Shown here in pieces: positions 15,000 through 23,800 of a stretch of DNA of 36,458 nucleotides. A program made the translations under genes and the position numbers. The stretch lies in assembly GCF_900116705.1 (NCBI RefSeq), contig NZ_FPBP01000021.1, forward strand, positions 1 to 36,458, in the 5' to 3' direction. This stretch comes from Halomonas korlensis (GTDB lineage Bacteria > Pseudomonadota > Gammaproteobacteria > Pseudomonadales > Halomonadaceae). Under the pieces are notes generated by a model. It did no database searches. It was not told where the DNA came from and saw only the letters and a program-made list of their open reading frames with translations. Position 1 is the stretch's first letter. Each line of letters starts with the position of its first letter.

Positions 15000-15785
15000 A
15001 TGAAGCTACACTTCGAGCGGGTTTCCAAGTCGTTCGGCGACCTGAACGTCATCGACAGGTTCGACAACACCATCGCCGATGGCGAGATCGTCGCGCTGGT
15101 CGGACCCTCCGGCTGCGGCAAGTCGACCCTGCTTCACATGGTCGCCGGCCTCGAGCAGGCCACCCACGGCCGGGTGCAGGCGGATGACCAGGACATCGAG
15201 CGCCCGTCGCCCAAGCGCACCCTGGTATTTCAGGAGCATGCGCTCTACCCCTGGATGACGTTGCTCGAGAATGTCGCCGTGGCGCTGGAGTTTCAGGGAC
15301 AGCCCGCCGAGCATGCGCGCAACGAAGCATCTATCTGGCTCGAGCGCGTCAAGCTGGCGGGGTTCGAGGGCTATTACCCGCATCAGGTCTCCGGTGGCAT
15401 GCGCCAGCGCTGCGCCCTGGCCCGCGCGTTCATCGCCCGGCCCCAAGTGCTGCTGCTCGATGAGCCCTTCGGCGCCCTGGACGCCCTGACCCGCATGACC
15501 CTGCAGAGCGTGCTCAAGGACCTCATCGAGCAGGAGCGGCCCACCGTGGTGCTGGTCACCCACGATGTCGACGAAGCGCTGTACCTCGCCGACCGCGTGC
15601 TGGTGTTCAGCCAGCGCCCTGCGCGGGTGATGCGCGAGGTCACCCTAGGTCATATACCCAAGACACACGACCTCACGGCGTTCGCCGATGTGCGCCGCGA
15701 AGTGCTCACCCTGCTGGGCATCGACACCGATACCGATACGACCCCCTCCGCTACCCAGCGCGAGGCACAAGGAGAAACGTCATGA
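15000..15785 (+). CDS. ABC transporter ATP-binding protein, nitrate/sulfonate/taurine type, 261 aa
   Basis: Complete ABC ATPase: Walker A GPSGCGKSTLLHMVAGL, Q-loop VFQEHALYPWMTLLENV, signature VSGGMRQRCALARAFIARPQ, Walker B VLLLDEPFGALDALTR and switch His in VLVTHDVDEALYLADRV. The SGGMRQR signature with ALYPWMT is typical of the SsuB/TauB/NrtD group that energises uptake of alkanesulfonates, taurine, nitrate or related anions. It is first of a three-gene importer operon. The ribosome site is weak (GGAA). The stop overlaps the start of the binding-protein gene by 4 bases. Confidence 0.92.
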   Translation: MKLHFERVSKSFGDLNVIDRFDNTIADGEIVALVGPSGCGKSTLLHMVAGLEQATHGRVQADDQDIERPSPKRTLVFQEHALYPWMTLLENVAVALEFQGQPAEHARNEASIWLERVKLAGFEGYYPHQVSGGMRQRCALARAFIARPQVLLLDEPFGALDALTRMTLQSVLKDLIEQERPTVVLVTHDVDEALYLADRVLVFSQRPARVMREVTLGHIPKTHDLTAFADVRREVLTLLGIDTDTDTTPSATQREAQGETS

Positions 15786-16798
15786 TTCGTTCCTTTACTC
15801 CCCTGCTCTCCTCCCTGTCAGGCAAGCTGGCAGCTCCCCTGCTCGCGATCGTTCTTGCAAGCCCCGCCATGGCCGCGGAAGACCTGCGGGTCGGCTATGT
15901 CCGCGTCATGGACGACGCCCAGGTGATGGTGGCCCAGGAAGCCGGCCTCTACGAGAAGTACGGCCTCGACGCCGAGCTGATCGAATTCAGCTCCGGTACC
16001 GACCTGATCAAGGGCATCGTCGGCGGCCAGCTCGATATCGGCGTGCTGGGCTTTTCCAACGCTTTCACCTGGGCCTCGCGCGGCGCCGACCTGAAGATCG
16101 TCGGTGGCGCCCAGCGCGGCTACCATGCGCTGCTCGCCCACGAGGATTCCGGCATTGAGCAGGTGTCCGACCTCGCCGGCAAGAGCCTCGCCTCTCAGAA
16201 GCAGGGCAGCACCGCCGACATCGTGCTCAAGGGCGTGACCCTGGCCGATGCCGGCCTGACCGCCGACGACCTCAACATCATGGGCGTGGCCCCGTCGGTA
16301 GCCGTCCAGTCGCTGGCCGGTGGCCGCGTGGACGCCGCCTTCCTCTTCGAGCCCTATTCCAGCATCGCCAAGCTGCAGGCGCCGGTCGAGGAGATCTACG
16401 AGATCGGGGAAGTATGGCCATTCCCGTGCATGGTGGTCATCACCTCCGCCGAGACCCTCGAGAATCGCCGCGACGTGCTGTGGTCGGCGATGGACGCCCA
16501 GCGTGAAGCCATCGACATGCTCGAGAACGACCCCGAGCAGGCCGCCACCTTTATCACCAGCTACTTCGTCAACGGTCCGGTGATCGAGACGCGCGATCAG
16601 GGCGACATCGCAAGCGAAGAAGTGATTGAGCAGGCCATCCGCACCAACGACTTCAGCGCCGAGCTGACCGAGGCCGATATCGACCGCATGAAGGAGCTCG
16701 CCGTCATCATGCAGGACCAGGGCATCCTCGAAGTCGACGGTGAATTCGATGTCGACGCGCTGCTCGATCTCACCTGGCAGGAAGACCGCGAGATTTAA
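15782..16798 (+). CDS. ABC transporter periplasmic substrate-binding protein, SsuA/TauA/NMT1-like, 338 aa
   Basis: Has a signal peptide with a hydrophobic core and an AMA-AED cleavage site near residue 32. The mature protein has the two-lobe binding-protein pattern of the NMT1/SsuA group: DLRVGYVRVMDDAQVMVAQE, AGLYEKYGLDAELIEFSSGT, IVGGQLDIGVLGFSNAFTWA, SDLAGKSLASQKQGSTADIV and AGGRVDAAFLFEPY. It captures the ligand in the periplasm and delivers it to the permease. The ligand is probably an organic anion such as a sulfonate, inferred only from family and from the divergent TauE/SafE gene. No desulfonating enzyme is encoded in the window, so the substrate stays open. Confidence 0.9.
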   Translation: MIRSFTPLLSSLSGKLAAPLLAIVLASPAMAAEDLRVGYVRVMDDAQVMVAQEAGLYEKYGLDAELIEFSSGTDLIKGIVGGQLDIGVLGFSNAFTWASRGADLKIVGGAQRGYHALLAHEDSGIEQVSDLAGKSLASQKQGSTADIVLKGVTLADAGLTADDLNIMGVAPSVAVQSLAGGRVDAAFLFEPYSSIAKLQAPVEEIYEIGEVWPFPCMVVITSAETLENRRDVLWSAMDAQREAIDMLENDPEQAATFITSYFVNGPVIETRDQGDIASEEVIEQAIRTNDFSAELTEADIDRMKELAVIMQDQGILEVDGEFDVDALLDLTWQEDREI

Positions 16799-16800
16799 GC

Positions 16801-17571
16801 ATGTCCAGTACTTCGACCTATGGCGTGGCCAGCAAGCGTGCCTATGTGCTGGCCATCGCCTTTATCCTGTTCTTCTGGCAGGTGGCCGCCTGGTTCCTGC
16901 CAAGCTTCCTCATGCCCGACGTGCACGTGGCGTTGGTCCGCCTGGGTCAGGAGCTCACCAGCAGCGAGTTCTACGCCGGGCTTCGCAACAGCATGGGCCG
17001 ACTGGGCGCCGGCTACGGCGCGGCCCTGGTCGCAGGCGTAGTGCTGGGGCTGGTCGGCGGCACGCTGAACTCGGTGCGCAGCACCCTCAAGGCCGCCATC
17101 ATCATCCTGCAATCGATCCCGTCGATCGCCTGGGTGCCGTTGTTCTTGATCCTGATGGGCTTCGGCAACACGCCGATCATCGTGGTGGTCGCCATCGGCG
17201 CCTTCTTCCCCACTGCGCTGAGCGTGATGAACGCCACCGAGAGCGTCGAGCGGGTGCACATCGATGCCGCCCGGGTGATGGGCGCCTCGCGCACGCAGAT
17301 GCTCAAGCGGGTGTATTTCCCGGCGGTTACCCCGGAGCTGATCACCGGCGCCCAGCTGGCCTTCGGCAATGCCTGGCGCGCGCTGATTTCGGCCGAGATG
17401 ATCGTCGGCTTCAGCGCCGGGCTCGGCAAGTCGCTTGCCTACTCCGGCGAGATCGCCGACATGACTGGGGTGATGACCAATATCCTGGTAATTGCCGTGC
17501 TGGCCGCGGTCATCGACCAGGTGATCCTCGAGCGCATCAAGTATCGGCTGCTGCGTTATCAATATGTGTGA
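16801..17571 (+). CDS. ABC transporter permease, SsuC/TauC-like, 256 aa
   Basis: About six membrane segments. The cytoplasmic EAA loop is seen in VHIDAARVMGASRTQMLKRV followed by YFPAVTPEL; the family core SIPSIAWVPLFLILMGFGNT and AFGNAWRALISAEMIVG are also present. It follows the binding protein with a two-base gap and completes the importer. The gene converges on the EAL gene at 17580 with only 8 bases between stops, so there is no room for a dedicated terminator. A long plus-strand frame across this gene in another register is not a gene. Confidence 0.9.
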   Translation: MSSTSTYGVASKRAYVLAIAFILFFWQVAAWFLPSFLMPDVHVALVRLGQELTSSEFYAGLRNSMGRLGAGYGAALVAGVVLGLVGGTLNSVRSTLKAAIIILQSIPSIAWVPLFLILMGFGNTPIIVVVAIGAFFPTALSVMNATESVERVHIDAARVMGASRTQMLKRVYFPAVTPELITGAQLAFGNAWRALISAEMIVGFSAGLGKSLAYSGEIADMTGVMTNILVIAVLAAVIDQVILERIKYRLLRYQYV

Positions 17572-17579
17572 AGCAGAAG

Positions 17580-19355
17580 CTAACCAGTCCTTGTAATGCG
17601 GTAACCATCGACCCGCTCTGCCCAGGCCGCGAAATCCGGCGGCGCCATGGGCAGGGCGATCAGCGAGCCTTGGATCTCATCGCAGGCCAACCGGGTCAGG
17701 CAGCGCCGGGCGGCCTCGCTTTCCACGCCCTCGGCGACGACGCGGTAACCCAGCTCGTGGGCCATGCGAATCATCGACGCGACCAGAATCCAGGTACGCG
17801 CATCCTCCCCCAGGCGGGTGATGAAACGCCCGTCGATCTTGACGATGTCCGCCGGAAGCTCGTGCAGGTAGGCGAGGCTGCTGTAGCCGGTGCCGAAGTC
17901 GTCGATGGCCACCAGGATACCCGCCGCGACCAGCGCTTCGAGCTGGGAAGCCGCGACCCGGCCCTTGCCCATCAGGGCACTCTCGGTTACCTCGAGTTCG
18001 ATGGTATCGGCGGGCAGGCGCGCCTCGCGAAGTTCCGCCAGCACCCGCTGCGCGAAGTCGGCCTCCTCCAGATTGGTCGCCGACACATTGATCGAGACCC
18101 GCAACCACCTCCCCCGCCGATGCCAGAGAGCCGCCTGCCGTATCGCCCGGCGCACCACCCACGCGGTCAGCATCCGCACCATGGGCGTGTTCTCGATCAG
18201 CGGAATGAATTCTGACGGCGAAACCTCGCCCAGCACGGGATGGCGCCAACGCAGCAGCGCCTCAGCCCCATGGCAGATGCCGCTCTCCACGGAGACGCGG
18301 GGCTGGAAGACCAGGTAAAGCTCGTCGTCGCTCGCGAGTGCCCGGCCGATATCGGAGAGCAGCATGATGCGACGCTGGAAACGCTCGTCCAATGCAGAAG
18401 AGAACACCCCGGCGCCCTCGCCCATCTGACGCGCGTCGAGGCTCGCCGCATGGGCGCTGCGCAGAATATCGGACGACGAGGTCTCGCCCAGCCGGAAGGC
18501 GGCGATGCCCACGACCGGCTGCACCAGCACCGGCACTTCACGGGCCGACTCGAGCGACAACAGCGCCTCGCGCAGCCGCAGGGCATGGTCGATCATGTCG
18601 GCATCGCTTTTCGCCGCCATCAGATGAACGAACTGGCAGCCGCCGAGATGATAAAGCCGCGACTCGCCGCTCATGGCCTGTCGGAGGCACCGGGCGGATA
18701 CCTGGCTCAGCTCGTCCAGGAAGGCGGGCCCCATGGTGCGGTGCAGGGCGCTCAGCTGGCTCGCCTCGACCACCTCGGTGAACAGCGCCACCCGCCGCTC
18801 GCCGGGGGCATCGAGGGCCAGATCCTGCAGGTCCTCGTCGAACTGGCCGCGGTTCGCCAGGCCCGTCAGGGGATCGACCCTGCCAAAGGCGTGCTGCAAC
18901 TCGATCTGAGCCATCACCATGGCGGCCAGGTCGCGCAGGGCCGTGCTTTCCTGCTCGGTGATCTCCCGTGGCGCCGTGCCCAGCACGCACATCGCCCCCA
19001 GGGTGTGGCCTTCGCGAGTAGTCAGCGGTGCGCCGGCATAGAAGCGAATGCCCGAACGGGCCAGGTAACTGTCACGGTAGCGACGCGAAGCCAGCATGTC
19101 GGTGACGACGACGACCCCAGCGCTTTCAGACACCTGGGCGCAGGGCGCCTTGTCACGGGGAATCTCGCATTGATCGACCCCGACCCGCGACTTGAACCAT
19201 TGACGATCGACATCCGTGAGTGACACGGCGGAGATCGGCAGGCCGAACAGCTGGCTGGCCATCCGGGTGATGCGATCGAAGCTTTCGCTGGGCGACGTGT
19301 CGAGCAGATCGAGCTGCTGAAGCGCGAACAGACGGGCCTGTTCAGGAGAATTCAT
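17580..19355 (-). CDS. GAF - degenerate GGDEF - EAL c-di-GMP phosphodiesterase, 591 aa
   Basis: Residues 1-150 are a GAF sensor of the kind with FGLPISAVSLTDVDRQWFKS, C-E-I-P-R-D-K-A-P-C-A and FYAGAPLTTREGHTLGAMCV. The middle domain keeps VDPLTGLANRGQFDEDL but its signature is G-G-C-Q-F instead of G-G-D-E-F and it lacks a usable A-site, so no cyclase activity is expected. The EAL domain is complete: GAEALLRW, NVSATNLEE, IELEVTESALM, IDDFGTGYSSLAYL, VKIDGRFI, AEGVES and IQGSLIALPM. It should hydrolyse c-di-GMP, perhaps controlled by GAF ligand and by GTP bound to the degenerate domain. Stand-alone gene. Confidence 0.9.
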   Translation of the reverse strand: MNSPEQARLFALQQLDLLDTSPSESFDRITRMASQLFGLPISAVSLTDVDRQWFKSRVGVDQCEIPRDKAPCAQVSESAGVVVVTDMLASRRYRDSYLARSGIRFYAGAPLTTREGHTLGAMCVLGTAPREITEQESTALRDLAAMVMAQIELQHAFGRVDPLTGLANRGQFDEDLQDLALDAPGERRVALFTEVVEASQLSALHRTMGPAFLDELSQVSARCLRQAMSGESRLYHLGGCQFVHLMAAKSDADMIDHALRLREALLSLESAREVPVLVQPVVGIAAFRLGETSSSDILRSAHAASLDARQMGEGAGVFSSALDERFQRRIMLLSDIGRALASDDELYLVFQPRVSVESGICHGAEALLRWRHPVLGEVSPSEFIPLIENTPMVRMLTAWVVRRAIRQAALWHRRGRWLRVSINVSATNLEEADFAQRVLAELREARLPADTIELEVTESALMGKGRVAASQLEALVAAGILVAIDDFGTGYSSLAYLHELPADIVKIDGRFITRLGEDARTWILVASMIRMAHELGYRVVAEGVESEAARRCLTRLACDEIQGSLIALPMAPPDFAAWAERVDGYRITRTG

Positions 19356-19586
19356 CGATGTCGGGAGTCTCGGATGGTAGCAGTGCGCCTAACCTAACAG
19401 CGCGACGGAACCACCTCCCAATGAAATAAAGCTATAGTTATTCATAAGAAAAGCCTCAATTTATAACGAAAAGCTCAGCGGCGACGGCAAGCCGCTGCAC
19501 CTCGTCGGCGTCGTATTCTCCCGCGAGCAGCGCCAGATCGTCGCGTTTGATCGAGGTAGACCTTGATGAAGCGCTGCAAGAGGACG
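19356..19586. other. Intergenic gap with a possible C-terminal coding remnant
   Basis: No complete gene. On the minus strand, about 19455-19545, one frame reads IKRDDLALLAGEYDADEVQR then LAVAAELFVIN and a stop. Its amphipathic, charged composition looks like the end of a real protein, but it has no start and no recognised family. It may be the 3' debris of a gene once downstream of the nucleotidyltransferase gene, offset by two bases from that gene's frame. The left part (19356-19450) is AT-rich and probably holds the promoter of the GAF-EAL gene. Confidence 0.35.
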
Positions 19587-20600
19587 TCAAACGTCGAAGT
19601 CGTCCAGCTCGGCGCTGGCGTCTTGACGCAGCAAGTGAGGAAAAGCGTGTGCCACCGCCCGTGTCGTTGGCAGTTCCCTCAGCTCATGATGAAGAAGGGT
19701 TGCCACCAGCCTGGCCTGGGCTTCATCACGATAGCGCTTGGCCGGCTCACGGTCAGCGCGTTGGCTGACATACCACTTGTGCAGCACAAACGCCCGGGGG
19801 TCAGCCGTCAGCAGCCTCAGCGGCATCCCCCGCTCGTCGAAGACGACCGCCTCAAAGCGCGGCGACGCCACCAGCCATTTCAGCGACTCGATGGTGACCG
19901 GCGTTAGATCACCCTCATCAAGCAGACGCTCAAAGTCGTTCATCTGCAGAGGATCACTGCCGCCCTGAGTGATGAAGTCGACGCGATAGCCGGTGTCATT
20001 GACCGCGCAGAACATGAACGTCGCGTCTGTGAACCGTTGGAAGGTCTTGTCGGTTTGGCGAAGCAGGGATAGCAAGCCCTCGGGTTGCACCTGGGCCACA
20101 ATACGGACCCCCTGGCGGGCATCCATCAATATGTCCACATCGGACGTGGCCAGATGCTCGGGCTCGATCAGCACGCCGGCCCGTGCCTCGTAGGCATAAA
20201 GCGCACTGGTACCGATGATGCGAAAGGGAACTCCTTGACGCTGCAGCACACGAATGACGCGAGCAGCGGTGAGGGGGAAGCGGTGTAGCCGATTGGCCCG
20301 CACGTAGGCCGCGTGCGTTGTCAGCTGCTGTCTCAACGCGTCTTCCCGCGTCTTGTAGGCCGCCTTCCTTTCTTCAAAAGACGCCTTGATGGCCTCCGTC
20401 TCGGGTGAACGCGGTCCAAGCGAGTGATTCTTGCCGTGGGAGTACCCACGGTAGAGATACTCACGACCGGCGATCTGCTTCCAGTGCATGGACCCTGCCA
20501 CCTGGCGCGCTTGGCCACGATGCGCCTCCAACGCCTCGAAGAGCTGAATGGCATTGGTGGAGACCTTGGCTTGCTCCAGTTGAAGCCGAGTGTAGCCCAC
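19587..20600 (-). CDS. GSU2403-family nucleotidyltransferase-fold protein (NTP_transf_8), 337 aa
   Basis: The central part shows the family's nucleotidyltransferase core: FRIIGTSALYAYEARAGVLI, EPEHLATSDVDILMDARQGV (D-x-D as metal-binding pair) and TGYRVDFITQGGSDP with a third acidic residue. The N-terminal part is helical with a polar linker (LGPRSPETEAIKASFEERKA). The C-terminal part includes FVLHKWYVSQRADREPAKRY. These proteins are predicted to transfer nucleotides to an unknown target; some other nucleotidyltransferase-fold proteins act as toxins or antitoxins, so a similar role here is only an idea. No partner gene is obvious. The start MGYTRLQLEQ has GGAACAACGTGGGC upstream with only a weak ribosome site. 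Confidence 0.75.
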   Translation of the reverse strand: MGYTRLQLEQAKVSTNAIQLFEALEAHRGQARQVAGSMHWKQIAGREYLYRGYSHGKNHSLGPRSPETEAIKASFEERKAAYKTREDALRQQLTTHAAYVRANRLHRFPLTAARVIRVLQRQGVPFRIIGTSALYAYEARAGVLIEPEHLATSDVDILMDARQGVRIVAQVQPEGLLSLLRQTDKTFQRFTDATFMFCAVNDTGYRVDFITQGGSDPLQMNDFERLLDEGDLTPVTIESLKWLVASPRFEAVVFDERGMPLRLLTADPRAFVLHKWYVSQRADREPAKRYRDEAQARLVATLLHHELRELPTTRAVAHAFPHLLRQDASAELDDFDV

Positions 20601-20651
20601 GTTGTTCCTCTTTCAGATTAGACGACTTTACTCATAACCCTACTCAGCATC

Positions 20652-20691
20652 TTAACTAAAAACACTGCTCATACGGAGTTGTTTTAGTTAA
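20652..20691. promoter_or_regulatory. 40-bp near-perfect inverted repeat upstream of the nucleotidyltransferase gene
   Basis: TTAACTAAAAACA (20652-20664) pairs with TGTTTTAGTTAA (20680-20691) with a single bulged A; the loop is 15 bases. It lies 52-91 bases upstream of the ATG at 20600, where an operator would be expected. It is also downstream of the SNF2 gene, but the arms are AT-rich, so an operator is more likely than a terminator. Confidence 0.5.
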
Positions 20692-20708
20692 AGAGCCGGT
20701 CGGCACTA

Positions 20709-20763
20709 GCGGAGGGTTTGCGCGAGGACGGCGCGCTATCCCTCCCCACCCTTCGCCCTCCGC
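20709..20763. repeat. GC-rich inverted repeat with 39-base loop downstream of the SNF2 gene
   Basis: Arms GCGGAGGG (20709-20716) and CCCTCCGC (20756-20763) are perfect. The loop contains a second GC-rich element (GCGCGAGGACGGCGCGC). It lies about 95 bases downstream of the SNF2 stop on the minus strand. It could act as a terminator or RNA-end stabiliser; no T-run is seen. Confidence 0.4.
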
Positions 20764-20858
20764 GACTCAGGATGGGGCCTCCTGCGCGCACATCGATGAA
20801 AGGCCCTGTGTCACCGGGGCGGATTATACATTTTTATTAACCTGAGCCCTTGAGGTCA

Positions 20859-23800
20859 CTACGCCACCGGCGCAAACAACAGCGCCAAGTCGTCTTCGTC
20901 GAACAGCGGACCCTCGCTGCGTCGCTCGCTGCCACCCTCCAGTATCGATGCGGCCAGGTCTGCCTTGCGCGCCTGCAGGTCGAGGATACGCTCCTCCACG
21001 GTCCCCGCGCACACCAGCTTGTAGACAAACACCGGGTTCTGCTGCCCCAGCCGGTGGGCACGGCCGGTGGCCTGGGCCTCCACCGCGGGGTTCCACCAGG
21101 GGTCGTAGTGGATCACCGTGTCCGCCGCGGTGAGGTTGAGGCCCGTACCGCCGGCCTTGAGGCTGATCAAGAACACGGGTATCTCGCCCTGCTGGAACAA
21201 CGCGACCCGTTGGGTGCGGGTCTTGCCGGGGGTGTCGCCGGTGAGCGTGGTGTAGGGGATGTTATCGCGCTCTAGGACCTCGCCGATCAGGCTGAGCATC
21301 TCGGTGAACTGCGAGAAGACCAGGATGCGCCGCCCCTCCTCGATCAACGGCGGCAGCAGTTCGCGCAGCTGCTCCAGCTTGGCCGAGCGGCGCACCTTGC
21401 GGGCACTGGCCAGCTTGACCAGCCGCGGGTCACAACAGACCTGGCGCAGCTTGAGCAGTGCATCGAGCATCACGATGCCGGAGCCAGCCAGGCCGCGTTC
21501 GGCCACCGCCTGTTGCACCCGCTGATGCTGGGCCAGGCGCAGGCTCTCGTAGAGCTCGCGCTGGGAGCCGGTCAGGATGATCTCACGCTGACTCTCGGTC
21601 TTGTCGGGCAGTTCCCCCAGCACCTGCTGCTTGGTACGCCGCAGCATGAGCGGCGAGATCCGTCGCGAGAGACGTTGGCTCAGCGCCACATCGCCATTTT
21701 TCTCGATGGGCGTACGGAAATGCTGGCCGAACCACTGCTGGCTCCCCAACGCTCCCGGCGCCACCGCGTCCAGCTGGGCCCAAAGCTCGCCCAGGTGGTT
21801 CTCCAGCGGTGTCCCGGTCATCGCCAAGGCGCGCTTGGCGTTGAGTTCGCGCACCGCGCGAGCGGTCTGGCTGGCGGCGTTCTTGATCGCCTGGGTCTCA
21901 TCGAGCACCAGCAGGCCGAATTCGCTCTCGCGTAGGCGCTCAAGGTCGCGGATCAGCAGCGCATAGGTGGTCACCACCAGATCAGCCGCGGGCAACGCCT
22001 CCTCGAACTGGCGCGCGCGCTGCGCCTTGCCGCCCTGTAGTGCCACCACCTTAAGCTCCGGTGCGAAGCGCGCCGCCTCGGCGCACCAGTTACCCACCAG
22101 GCTGGTCGGCGCCACCACCAGTACCGGGCCCTGCAGCGCACCCCGGGCGCGCTCGTCGAGCACATGCGCCAGCACCTGCACGGTCTTGCCCAGCCCCATG
22201 TCGTCGGCCAGGATGCCCCCGGTCTCAAGCTCGGAGAGGAAACGCAGCCAGGCCAGGCCGCGGGACTGATAATTGCGCAGCTCCCCCACGAAACCCGGCG
22301 GCGCCGGCAGGCTGGTGGGCAGCTCGCGCAGGCGCTGTGCCAGGGCGGCCACATCCTCGCGGCCTGCCCAGCGTTCGTGCTCGGCCAGAGGTGATACTGT
22401 CTCGGCGGCACTGATCGGCAGGCGCAGCGCCGCCTCGGGGTCGCTTTCATCGCCCAGCCAATCAAGGATCGGCGCCATCAGCGAACGCAGCCGCGCCAGC
22501 GGTAGCACCAGGCGGTGCGCGTCATCTAGCCACATCGTCCAGGTCGCCTCATCAGGCTCGTGGTCGGGCGGTTCAATCGGAAAGGTCGGGTCTCTCAGCA
22601 GGCGGCGCAGGATCGGAAGGAGGTTGAGCCGCTCACCGTCCACCTCGATATCCAGTGCCAGGTCGAACCATCCGTTGCCAGCCGGTTCCAGTTCGCCATA
22701 CCAGTCATCCGGCTCGAGGGTGAGGGGCTCGTCGGGAAACGCATCGTCGAACGCCACCAAGCAGCCCGCCTGGCGCAGCTGGGCGATCATGTCCCACCAC
22801 CCATCCGGACCGGCCAGGTGCGTCGGCCAATCAGCAGCGCTTGGCGGCGGCGTGCCATCAACGGGCAACAGCAGCGTCCAGGCAGGAAGCGTCAGATGAG
22901 CAGGCACCGCGCCGGTCTCCTGCAGCCGTTCCAGCGTCACCATACCGGACGGCAGGGAACGCACCAGCGCCAGCTCCGCCGCCGGGTCACGCACGATGGT
23001 CAGGCGCTGGCCATTGCGAAAGACCTGAGCGCTATCGCCGTCTTCCGGCGGCACCTCCACGCCGTCGTAGTCGAAGCTGACCACGGCGGCGCCCACCTCG
23101 ATCCACCGTGGCACCAGGACACCGTCGCGATGGCCCAGCTGACCTTGTCCCACCTGCATGGTGACCTTGAGGCGCGGCGCCACACCCTCCAGCGTGCGCT
23201 CCTGTACCGCCTGCGGTGCCGGCAGGCTGTCGGCCAGCGCCGGGGTCTTCTTCAAGCGCTCACCGAGCCAGCCGCTCATCTCCGGTGGCAGCGGCGGCGA
23301 ATAGCGCAGGCGCCGCAGCAGCTCGGGGTCGCCCGACAGGCGCCCGAAGCGGCCTTGCTCCAGGTCGAGATAGCAGAGTTCGCGACCGGCACACACCACG
23401 ATCGCATTTCCCGACACGACGTCCGCCGGCTCGATATCCGCCTGCAGGTGCTGATTACCCTCGGCGTCCGGCACCCAAACCAGGGTCAACCGGCACGCCG
23501 GGCCCACGTCAAGCAGGGTGCCGGTCTGCTTCTGGTAAAACAGCAGTGGCGGCGTGTCACTCTCCAGCAGCGACCACAGCGAACGCGCCTGGAAGGCCTG
23601 TGAGATCACCCCCCACAGCGGCTCATTACCGACGCTGTATTGACGCCGGGTTCCGGCCTGCAGCAGCAGCTCCAGGGCCTCCTCCTGTTCAGGTGCCCAG
23701 CCCGCTGGCGGCATGGGCTGGAGGCCGCCTCTGCCCCGTGCATGAATGGCGCGAGGCTTCACCCAACCGTGGCCGCGGATACGCTGCCTGGAGGGACGCA

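Noticed and set aside
16740..18215. A 491-codon plus-strand frame spanning the permease and the EAL gene
   Set aside because: It is an out-of-register shadow: both underlying genes have strong family motifs in their own frames, while this frame has low-complexity Arg/Gly/His composition.
22560..23603. A 347-codon plus-strand frame inside the SNF2 gene
   Set aside because: Antisense shadow of a GC-rich gene; composition is Arg/Gln/His-rich with no domain.
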